Source: Clostridia bacterium (lineage in GTDB: Bacteria; Bacillota; Clostridia; DUPQ01). Taken from it: a DNA stretch of 26,961 nt. This document shows, piece after piece, positions 8,074 through 15,279 of this stretch (its first letter is position 1; each line of letters opens with the position of its first letter). The DNA lies in assembly GCA_030592355.1 (NCBI GenBank), contig JAUVJE010000006.1:1-26961 (forward strand). The letters run 5' to 3'. A model generated the notes under the pieces. The model did no database searches. It was not told the DNA's origin and saw only the letters and a program-made list of their open reading frames with translations. The translations under genes were made by a program, and so were the position numbers.

Positions 8074-10179
8074 ATGGCGGATAAATTAGTAATAGTTGAA
8101 TCACCGGCAAAAGCAAAGACAATTAATAAATTTTTAGGTAAGGAATACAAGATAACTGCAAGTTACGGTCATGTAAGGGATCTTCCGAAGAGATTTCTTG
8201 GTGTTGATGTGGATAATAGTTTCAAACCCAAGTATGAAATTATGAAAGACAAAAAAGAGCTTGTAGCTAAATTGAAAAAAGAAGCAAAAGATTATAAAAA
8301 AATCTATCTCGCAACTGACCCCGACCGAGAGGGTGAAGCAATTTCCTGGCATTTGGCTCACATATTAAAGATTGGAAATACTGATAACTGCAGGATAACA
8401 TTTAACGAAATTACAGAAAAGGCAGTACAATCAGCAATTGAATCTTCCAGACCAATAGATATGGACATGGTTAATTCACAGCAAACCAGACGAATTCTTG
8501 ACCGTATCGTAGGTTATAAAATCAGTCCTTTGCTTTGGAAAAAAGTTAGAAAAGGATTGAGTGCGGGTCGCGTTCAATCAGTAACGCTGCGACTCATATG
8601 TGAACGCGAAAAAGAAATTAACAATTTCAAGCCGCAGGAATATTGGAATCTAAATCTAATTCTTTCTAAAAAAGGTGAAAAAGAAACTTTTAAATCAAAA
8701 TATTACGGAAATGAAAACGGAAAACGTAAAATAACAAATGAAAATGAAGCTAAGGAAGTTCTTGAAGCTTTTAGCGGCAAACCTATATATGTTAATAAAG
8801 TTAAAAAAACCAATAAAAAACGATATCCGCTTGCTCCGTTTAAAACAAGCACACTGCAGCAGGATGCATCAAATAAACTTGGGTATTCTACAAAGAAAAC
8901 AATGATGATAGCCCAGAAGCTTTATGAAGGAATAAATATACAAGGAAAAGGAAGCATCGGACTCATAACCTATATGAGAACTGATTCGACGAGAATTTCT
9001 GCAGAAATACAAAGGGATGCACAGGAGCTTATTTCAAAATTGTTTGGAAGCGAATATGTGCCGAAAGCTTTTAACACTTACAAAAATAAAGGGAAATCAC
9101 AGGATGCCCATGAAGCCGTCAGGCCGTCATCATTGGATTTATTGCCTCATGATATAAAAGAAAGCCTTACCAATGAGCAATACAGGCTGTATAAGCTTAT
9201 TTTTGATAGATTTATTGCAAGCCAGATGGCACCTGCGGTTTTAAACAATGTAAATGTTGAACTTGAATCAGGAAAACAGATATTCAAAGCAATGGGAAGC
9301 GTTGTCGTTTTTAAAGGTTTCATGGCCGTATATGATGCAACGGCAGGTAAAAAGGTTGACAATGATGATGTTATTGTAAATTCATATATGCCGGATCTTT
9401 CCATAAAAGAAGAAGTAGACCTTAAAGAGATTGTCAAAGAACAGAAATTTACGCAGCCCTCTGCAAGATATTCGGAAGCTTCACTGGTCAAGGCCCTGGA
9501 GGAAAAAGGAATCGGTCGTCCAAGCACATATTCTCCTACTATTTCAACTATATTAAGCAGAGAATATATTGAACGTGAAAAAAAGTCCCTTCTTCCTACG
9601 GAACTAGGAAATATCGTAAATGGCATAATGGAAAAGAGTTTTGAGAAAATCGTCGATTACAATTTTACAGCAGAGCTTGAAAACAAGCTTGATGAAGTAG
9701 AGCAGGGAAATGCCAATATGCTTTCAATACTCACGGATTTCTATAGTGATTTCAGCGGAATTCTTGAAACCGCGTATGAAACGCTTGAAAAGATAAAAAT
9801 TCCTGAAGAGGAAACAGATATTATTTGTGAAAAGTGCGGAAAGAACATGGTCATTAAGACAGGAAGATATGGCAAATTCCTGGCATGTCCCGGTTTTCCG
9901 GATTGCAAGAACACAAAACAATATCTTGATGAAACCGGTAATGTATGTCCCAAATGCGGCGGCAAGGTTATTTTTAAGCAGACAAAGAAAAAGAAAAAGT
10001 TCATTGGATGTGAAAATTATCCCGAATGTGATTTCAGTTCATGGAATCTTCCCATTGAAGGAAATTGTCCCAAATGCAATACATTTTTAACGAAGGGGAG
10101 AATTGAATACAAACCACATATTATCTGCGGAAATCCGGATTGTGATTACAAACAGCTGATAACGAAAAAGAATGATTAA
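8074..10179 (+). CDS. topA: DNA topoisomerase I (type IA)
   Basis: Relaxes negative supercoils by cutting one strand. The 701 residues are in the normal range. The Toprim domain starts with VIVESPAKAKT (residues 6-16, Glu9) and carries the acidic triad in DPDREGE (82-88). The active-site Tyr300 lies in ITYMRTDS. Three C-terminal zinc-ribbon repeats begin at about residues 585, 625 and 665, each with two Cys pairs (CEKC, CPKC, CPKC); the second pairs are spaced wider than CxxC. A strong GGAGG site lies six bases before the ATG. The 3' end overlaps trmFO by 8 bases, so the two are co-translated. dprA-topA-trmFO is a classic Firmicute order. Confidence 0.98.
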   Translation: MADKLVIVESPAKAKTINKFLGKEYKITASYGHVRDLPKRFLGVDVDNSFKPKYEIMKDKKELVAKLKKEAKDYKKIYLATDPDREGEAISWHLAHILKIGNTDNCRITFNEITEKAVQSAIESSRPIDMDMVNSQQTRRILDRIVGYKISPLLWKKVRKGLSAGRVQSVTLRLICEREKEINNFKPQEYWNLNLILSKKGEKETFKSKYYGNENGKRKITNENEAKEVLEAFSGKPIYVNKVKKTNKKRYPLAPFKTSTLQQDASNKLGYSTKKTMMIAQKLYEGINIQGKGSIGLITYMRTDSTRISAEIQRDAQELISKLFGSEYVPKAFNTYKNKGKSQDAHEAVRPSSLDLLPHDIKESLTNEQYRLYKLIFDRFIASQMAPAVLNNVNVELESGKQIFKAMGSVVVFKGFMAVYDATAGKKVDNDDVIVNSYMPDLSIKEEVDLKEIVKEQKFTQPSARYSEASLVKALEEKGIGRPSTYSPTISTILSREYIEREKKSLLPTELGNIVNGIMEKSFEKIVDYNFTAELENKLDEVEQGNANMLSILTDFYSDFSGILETAYETLEKIKIPEEETDIICEKCGKNMVIKTGRYGKFLACPGFPDCKNTKQYLDETGNVCPKCGGKVIFKQTKKKKKFIGCENYPECDFSSWNLPIEGNCPKCNTFLTKGRIEYKPHIICGNPDCDYKQLITKKND

Positions 10180-11488
10180 AAGAAACTACATTAATGTCAT
10201 AGGCGCGGGTTTAGCCGGATGCGAAGCGGCGTTTGCAATTGCTTCTTTTGGCATAAAAGTTAAACTTTTTGATATGAAACCTACACAAAGAAGCGCTGCT
10301 CACAAAAGCGATTATCCGGCAGAGCTGGTATGCAGTAATTCATTCAAAGCAAAATCAACCGGGAATGCATCTGGAATACTTAAAGAAGAGATGAAAATCT
10401 TAAGTTCAATTGTTATGGAAAGTGCTTATATAAATGAGGTTCCTGCCGGCGGTGCGCTGGCAGTCGACAGAGCACAGTTTTCAAAATATATTTTTAATAT
10501 AATAAACAAAAACAAAAAGATTGAACTAGTCAATAGGGAAGTCACTGAAATACCAAGTGAAGAAATCACTATAATTGCAACCGGTCCTCTTACTTCAAAA
10601 AGATTGGCTGACAGAATTATTGAATTGACCGGGCGGGACAATCTGTATTTTTTTGATGCAGCCGCACCGGTAGTAAGTGCCGATTTAATAAATTTTAATA
10701 AGGTTTTTAAAGCTTCCCGCTACGGAAAGGGCAGTGATGATTATATAAACTGTCCAATGGATAGAAATCAATATTCGGAGTTTTATAATTTTCTGATAAA
10801 TGCTGAAACTTCAAGTCTTAGGAAATTTGAAGGAGTTAGTATATTTGAAGGATGTATGCCTGTTGAAGTGATGGGGAAAAGGGGATTCGATACTTTGAGA
10901 TTCGGACCAATGAAACCAGTTGGTCTTTTAGATCCTGCAATAGGAAAAGAACCCTTTGCTGTGGTACAGCTAAGAAGTGAGAACAAAGAAAATTCGATGT
11001 ATAATTTAGTTGGTTTCCAGACAAATTTAAAATTCGGTGAACAAAAGAAATTATTGACTTTAATACCGGGCTTGGAAAAGGCTGAAATAGTAAGGCATGG
11101 AGTTATGCATAGAAATACCTACATTAATTCTCCGGGTTTTCTAAATAAATTTCTTCAGGTTAAAGAAAAACCAAATTTATTTTTTGCAGGTCAGATTACA
11201 GGTGTTGAAGGATATTTGGAATCTGCCGCCACCGGAATAGCTGCCGGAATAAATTCTGTCCGATATTTAAAATCCGAGAAATTTATTGATTTGCCTAATG
11301 AAACCATGATTGGCTCTCTTTGTAATTATGTTTCAGGGTACTGTGGGAAAAATTTTCAACCAATGAATGCTAATTTCGGTATATTACCACCGCTTGAAAA
11401 GATAATAAAGAACAAAAAAGAAAGAAAGACAAAAATGTCCTGCCGTGCAATTGAAGCCATGAAAGTAATTTCAGAAGAGATTATTTAA
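10172..11488 (+). CDS. trmFO: tRNA m5U54 methyltransferase, folate- and FAD-dependent
   Basis: Makes ribothymidine at position 54 of the tRNA T-loop, taking the methyl carbon from methylenetetrahydrofolate and reducing it through FAD (formerly gid). The 438 residues match the family. Visible are the FAD-binding GAGLAGCEAA (11-20), DMKP (34-37), the catalytic Cys54 in LVCSNSFK, Cys228 in FEGCMPVEV, and GVEGYLESAATG in the C-terminal part. It starts inside the end of topA. In many Firmicutes the next genes are xerC, hslVU and codY. Here the next genes are gatD and murT on the other strand, overlapping trmFO tail to tail. Confidence 0.97.
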   Translation: MIKRNYINVIGAGLAGCEAAFAIASFGIKVKLFDMKPTQRSAAHKSDYPAELVCSNSFKAKSTGNASGILKEEMKILSSIVMESAYINEVPAGGALAVDRAQFSKYIFNIINKNKKIELVNREVTEIPSEEITIIATGPLTSKRLADRIIELTGRDNLYFFDAAAPVVSADLINFNKVFKASRYGKGSDDYINCPMDRNQYSEFYNFLINAETSSLRKFEGVSIFEGCMPVEVMGKRGFDTLRFGPMKPVGLLDPAIGKEPFAVVQLRSENKENSMYNLVGFQTNLKFGEQKKLLTLIPGLEKAEIVRHGVMHRNTYINSPGFLNKFLQVKEKPNLFFAGQITGVEGYLESAATGIAAGINSVRYLKSEKFIDLPNETMIGSLCNYVSGYCGKNFQPMNANFGILPPLEKIIKNKKERKTKMSCRAIEAMKVISEEII

Positions 11489-12215
11489 GTTTTTTGATAA
11501 TGTAATTTCCTGCGGCGATTTCAGCGGAGTCATTTAAAACAGAAAGATTATAATCTCCGTATTTCCGTATAAGCGCAGTTTTCAGAATATAATCACACAA
11601 TACCGGATTTTTTGGAAGTAAAGGTCCATGAGAGTATGAACAAAATACGTTTTTATACCTGGCGCCGGCTGTTTGGTCTTCTCCGTTGTTTCCGGAACCC
11701 TTAATAATTTCACCTAAAGGTTTGACAGCGCCTCCAAGATATGTTTTCCCGGAATGGTTTTCAAAACCTGCAACAGTTAGACCGGCAAGCGCACTATCGC
11801 TGCATTTAAATGTAAAATCACCGATCATTCGTTTCTTGTGACCGATTGTATGAATATCAATTGCTCCGGTGAAATCATATTGAATATCGTTCCAATTTTT
11901 ATAGTGTGTACCGAGAAGCTGGTACCCTCCGCATATAGCAAGAAAAACAACCCCTGATTTAACCGCATATCGAATATTTTTCTTTTTTTCTTCCGAAAGG
12001 TCAGTCAATAGGATTTCCTGTTCAAAATCCTGTCCGCCGCCGATAAAAACAATATCATAACTATCGGCAATAAAATCATTGCCAACGGATATCTCTGTTA
12101 GTTCAAGGGAAATACCCCGCCATTCAAGGCGTTTTTGCATGGATATTATATTACCTCTGTCGCCGTAGAGGTTTAAAAGATCAGGATAGAGGTGACATAA
12201 TTTTAATTTATCCAT
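11481..12215 (-). CDS. gatD: Lipid II isoglutaminyl synthase, glutamine amidotransferase subunit GatD
   Basis: Releases ammonia from glutamine for MurT, which amidates the D-Glu of the peptidoglycan stem to D-isoglutamine on lipid II. The 244-residue class I amidotransferase (CobB/CobQ-like) has nucleophile Cys95 in AICGGYQLLG and His196 in SHGPLLP. The N-terminus LYPDLLNLYGDRGN is typical of GatD. It starts one base after the murT stop, so the pair is one operon with 1:1 translation. The last 8 bases overlap the end of convergent trmFO. GatD/MurT is found in many Gram-positive bacteria, and its presence implies an amidated wall in this organism. Confidence 0.95.
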   Translation of the reverse strand: MDKLKLCHLYPDLLNLYGDRGNIISMQKRLEWRGISLELTEISVGNDFIADSYDIVFIGGGQDFEQEILLTDLSEEKKKNIRYAVKSGVVFLAICGGYQLLGTHYKNWNDIQYDFTGAIDIHTIGHKKRMIGDFTFKCSDSALAGLTVAGFENHSGKTYLGGAVKPLGEIIKGSGNNGEDQTAGARYKNVFCSYSHGPLLPKNPVLCDYILKTALIRKYGDYNLSVLNDSAEIAAGNYIIKKLK

Positions 12216-12216
12216 A

Positions 12217-13593
12217 TTATTTCCAAAACTTTCTTATTTTATATTTCTTTGACAACGCTTTTCTGAAATCAAACATTGCAGTGTAAGTAGGCAGTATATA
12301 AACGGGAATTGAATCAGCAGTGTCGGAAACAATAAAATTAATCAATTTTTTATAATTTTTTTCAAGGATAATTTCATTCTCATCGAATTCGGCATATTTG
12401 AGCCTGATTTTCAACTCTTCTGCTCGTATTCCCGAGACTATTATTTTATCAAGTGTATCTGAAAACGATTTGATTTTTTCAAAATTCGCATCCCAAATCC
12501 ATGATATGTCGGTGCCATCCGCATAATTGTCGTTTAATATCAGCACAAGTAGTTTACGGGTTGAATCCGTAGATAAGAAATTAATAACCTGATTTAAGCC
12601 TGCGGGATTTTTCACAAGTATCATATGTGCGGCTGTTCCGTCTAAATCAAGGATTTCCATTCTTCCGAAACCGCTATTAAATGAGGAGAGGGCAGCTACA
12701 ATGACTTCATGCTTAATTAAAAAAGAATCGGCGGCGGCAACAGCAGAAAGTGCATTGTATATATTGTAAGCGCCCGGTAATGCCAGGAGACAACTGTAAA
12801 CCTGACTGTGAATAACTAAATCAATTTTACTGCTATTTTGCAAGAGGGTGGTGTTTCCCGCGGAAATTGCCGGCTGGTGACGATGATAACCACAATTGGA
12901 GCAGAAGAATTTTCCCAGATGTGCATATGTTCTGTATTCGTAAGTGTAAGGTGCTTTACAGCGTATGCAGTAAGGCGCATCGGAAAGAAAATCACTGTCA
13001 GAGCCGTGCGGAGGGGAATCCAATCCAAATAAAATTATTTTATTTGAAATAGTTTCAGCTAATGAAAAGGATAATGAATCATCTGCATTTAAGACCACAA
13101 CCGAGTCGGAAGATGCTTTAATCCCGATAAATATATTATTTAATGTATGTGTTATTTCACCAAATCGGTCAAGCTGATCCCTAAAAAGATTTGTAACTAC
13201 TATTGTATGAGGTTTAATCATAGGACAGACAGTTTTGAATGCCGCCTCATCACACTCGATAACAGCATAATCATATTTGGGGTTGCCGGTTAATGTGCTG
13301 TTCAGGGAGAAAGATGCCGTGATGCCTGAAATAAGATTGGCACCTGACTTATTTTCAAAATAAGTAAAACCTGCTTTTTTCATGATTTCTGCAATTATCC
13401 TTGAAGTTGTGGTCTTACCGTTTGTTCCTGTAATTAAAACTACTTTTATGTTATTGGAAAGTAATTGAAGGAGATTGCGTTTGAAAACCATGCCGGCTTT
13501 ACCGGGGAGCGATGTTCCGCCGCTTCCGATTATTCTTAGTAGAAAAGTAGAAATCCTCGTAACTATATTAGCTATAATAATGCTGATTTTCAT
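12217..13593 (-). CDS. murT: Lipid II isoglutaminyl synthase, Mur-ligase-like subunit MurT
   Basis: ATP-dependent partner of GatD that activates the D-Glu carboxyl of lipid II. Starting at the ATG at 13593 the protein has 458 residues. It has the P-loop TGTNGKTTT (Lys60), a MurT-type zinc ribbon with Cys209/212 and Cys231/234 inserted in the Mur middle domain, and the C-terminal DUF1727 motif LNDNYADGTDISWIWD at about 352-367, which carries the conserved Asp residues. The reading frame is open up to 13920, but that extension runs antisense through the sigma-factor gene and does not resemble MurT, so it is excluded. No Shine-Dalgarno site precedes the ATG, while a TATACT box lies seven bases upstream. 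Confidence 0.94.
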   Translation of the reverse strand: MKISIIIANIVTRISTFLLRIIGSGGTSLPGKAGMVFKRNLLQLLSNNIKVVLITGTNGKTTTSRIIAEIMKKAGFTYFENKSGANLISGITASFSLNSTLTGNPKYDYAVIECDEAAFKTVCPMIKPHTIVVTNLFRDQLDRFGEITHTLNNIFIGIKASSDSVVVLNADDSLSFSLAETISNKIILFGLDSPPHGSDSDFLSDAPYCIRCKAPYTYEYRTYAHLGKFFCSNCGYHRHQPAISAGNTTLLQNSSKIDLVIHSQVYSCLLALPGAYNIYNALSAVAAADSFLIKHEVIVAALSSFNSGFGRMEILDLDGTAAHMILVKNPAGLNQVINFLSTDSTRKLLVLILNDNYADGTDISWIWDANFEKIKSFSDTLDKIIVSGIRAEELKIRLKYAEFDENEIILEKNYKKLINFIVSDTADSIPVYILPTYTAMFDFRKALSKKYKIRKFWK

Positions 13594-13600
13594 GAATGAA

Positions 13601-13606
13601 AGTATA
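13601..13606 (-). promoter_or_regulatory. Candidate murT -10 box (TATACT on the minus strand)
   Basis: On the minus strand TATACT covers 13606 down to 13601, seven bases before the murT ATG. The region 16-18 bases further upstream, within the TTGAAA repeats, gives only weak -35 matches such as TTTCAA. The transcript would start at or beside the ATG, again suggesting a leaderless message. Confidence 0.35.
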
Positions 13607-13617
13607 TCATGGTTTTT

Positions 13618-13652
13618 TTGAAATTGAAATTGAAATACCTGTAAGTTATAAT
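13618..13652 (+). promoter_or_regulatory. Sigma-factor gene promoter with triple TTGAAA repeat
   Basis: TTGAAA occurs three times in perfect tandem (13618-13623, 13624-13629, 13630-13635). The middle copy lies exactly 17 bases from TATAAT at 13647-13652, a good sigma-A promoter, giving a leader of about 40 bases before the TTG start at 13699. The flanking copies could serve as alternative -35 contacts or as binding sites for a regulator shared with divergent murT. Confidence 0.6.
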
Positions 13653-13698
13653 CAATAGGCAGGGTTTGCCAGTAGATTAAAAAACCGGGAGAAATTTT

Positions 13699-14274
13699 TT
13701 GACGTTTAACGAAACAGAACTTATTAAAAAATGCCAAAACGGCGACATGGATAGTTTTGATATTCTTGTCAGTCTTTACTCGGATAGAGCCTATGCGGTT
13801 GCATTTGGAGTCATGGGCAATAAACATGATGCCGGCGATATGACACAGGAAGCTTTTATTAAGGTTTTTAAAAACATCGGTAAGTTTAACTTTCAAAGCG
13901 CTTTTAACACATGGCTGCACCGTATCGTAAAAAATGTTTGCATTGATGAGTTAAGAAAAAGAAAAAGAAGGTATGTGCTGTCGCTAGATGCATCTATAAA
14001 ATCGGGCGACGGTGAATACATGATGCAAATACCTGATGATAGTCCTGGTATTCAGGAAATACTTGAAAGAAAAGAGACACAAAAATTCATATGGAATGCA
14101 TTGAATGAGTTAAAAGAAAATCACAGACTTGTTTTGGTCCTGGCTGATATAAAAGGTTATGACTACACTGAAGTCGCAGAAATTCTTGATGTTCCTGTTG
14201 GGACTGTAAAATCCAGGATATCAAGAGCTAGAATAAAACTTTCTGAAATAATCAGAAATCAGGGAACATTTTAA
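13699..14274 (+). CDS. RNA polymerase ECF-type sigma factor
   Basis: A 191-residue group 4 (ECF) sigma factor. Region 2 spans about residues 10-95, with DMTQEAFIKVFKNI and the DNA-melting WLHRIVKNVCIDELRKRKRR stretch. Region 4 (about 130-185) holds the helix-turn-helix YTEVAEILDVPVGTVKSRISRAR. The start is TTG at 13699, supported by GGGAG six bases upstream; no ATG gives a full region 2. The gene stops just before the anti-sigma gene, in the usual sigma/anti-sigma pair. The promoter looks like a sigma-A promoter rather than an obvious autoregulated ECF site. The regulon is unknown; divergent murT is a natural candidate target to test. Confidence 0.93.
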   Translation: MTFNETELIKKCQNGDMDSFDILVSLYSDRAYAVAFGVMGNKHDAGDMTQEAFIKVFKNIGKFNFQSAFNTWLHRIVKNVCIDELRKRKRRYVLSLDASIKSGDGEYMMQIPDDSPGIQEILERKETQKFIWNALNELKENHRLVLVLADIKGYDYTEVAEILDVPVGTVKSRISRARIKLSEIIRNQGTF

Positions 14275-14307
14275 ATGCTTTTCCGTCCTATAAATGAGGA
14301 GATAGAA

Positions 14308-15171
14308 ATGCACAAGGTATGCGTAGATAAAATTGAAGAAATTAATCTGATGGCAGATGGAATGCTTTCAACAGAAAAAACAAGTGAGTTGAAAAGTCAT
14401 CTGGCGATTTGCGATGCCTGCAGAGCATTTTACGAAGATATAATTTTATTAAAAAAATCCATGGCTGCTTTAACTGTGGAAGTTCCGAATGGACTTGAAG
14501 AAAAAATCAGCGAAGCATTAAGGAATCAGAAAAAGAAAAAGCCAATCACACAATATATTTATCGTTATGTCGGCGTTGCTGCTGCCTTTTTAGTGATTGT
14601 CGCGGCATTCCTTGCGTTTAGAACTTTTATTCCATCGTCAAAAACATATGATTCTGCCGAAATGGGAAATATTAATAGTGAAGCTGCTGCAGATGGTGCA
14701 GGTGCAAGATTTAGCGATACATATGATGATGCAGCAAAAACTACTGAAAATCGGGATACAGAATCAATTTCCTCAAATCAGCCCGAGTCCTCAATTGAAT
14801 CCGAACCTTTTCTTGCTCCTGAGGTGGATGAAAATGCAGATTCTGGTCTTGATGAATATAAATATACAAGCAGCGCGCTTAAAACTAATTCTTCGATGAT
14901 TGTTAATTCGGACGGCATTCCTCTTGATAGTGGATACGGCGATATGCAGGACATCTTCTATGCTTCAAGGGCATATACGCTATGCGAAATTTTAGCTGTA
15001 TTGACAAAGGAATTTGATGTCGGTGAAACATTCGCAGATAATGATTATATATTTTTCTATACGAGTATTGATTTGCTTACGATACTTGAATCGCGGTTTG
15101 ATCTTGTTGCCGCTGATAAACTTAAAGAAAAGAAAGATGTTGTAAGTGTAAGAATTATTTCTCTTAAGTAA
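14308..15171 (+). CDS. Zinc-finger anti-sigma factor, single-pass membrane protein
   Basis: Probable antagonist of the adjacent ECF sigma factor. I choose the ATG at 14308, which has GAGGAGA six bases upstream; an earlier ATG at 14275 has no ribosome site. The 287-residue protein begins with a ZAS-type domain, Cys5 then His31-x3-Cys35-x2-Cys38. A single transmembrane helix lies at about 88-106. The exterior part has a long Ser/Glu/Asp/Ala-rich linker (about 110-190) and then a compact C-terminal domain of about 75 residues containing YTLCEILAVL and FFYTSIDLL. That outer domain is not one I recognise and may sense an envelope signal. I see no obvious site for regulated proteolysis. Confidence 0.85.
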   Translation: MHKVCVDKIEEINLMADGMLSTEKTSELKSHLAICDACRAFYEDIILLKKSMAALTVEVPNGLEEKISEALRNQKKKKPITQYIYRYVGVAAAFLVIVAAFLAFRTFIPSSKTYDSAEMGNINSEAAADGAGARFSDTYDDAAKTTENRDTESISSNQPESSIESEPFLAPEVDENADSGLDEYKYTSSALKTNSSMIVNSDGIPLDSGYGDMQDIFYASRAYTLCEILAVLTKEFDVGETFADNDYIFFYTSIDLLTILESRFDLVAADKLKEKKDVVSVRIISLK

Positions 15172-15233
15172 AGAAAAATGCTTATATTACTTTAATTGTC
15201 AAAAAGAAATAAAAATTATAATTGTGAATAGTA

Positions 15234-15261
15234 TATAATGTGAATGTACGTAATACATTCA
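15234..15261 (+). promoter_or_regulatory. polA -10 box followed by a 21-base inverted repeat
   Basis: A perfect TATAAT lies at 15234-15239 with no good -35 at the normal distance. Two bases on, TGAATGTA (15241-15248) and TACATTCA (15254-15261) form an 8-bp inverted repeat around CGTAA, right where transcription should begin. This could be an operator or a 5' mRNA hairpin. It does not match the Bacillus LexA box. Confidence 0.4.
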
Positions 15262-15279
15262 TTTTAATTTAGGGGAATT

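Noticed and set aside
9147..9626. 159-residue open frame on the minus strand inside topA
   Set aside because: It lies wholly antisense to a well-supported gene, lacks family features, and has no ribosome site; it is a shadow of topA codon use.
13594..13920. N-terminal extension of the murT frame by 109 residues
   Set aside because: The extension runs antisense through the start of the sigma-factor gene and the divergent promoter, and does not resemble MurT. The ATG at 13593 gives a normal MurT N-terminus.
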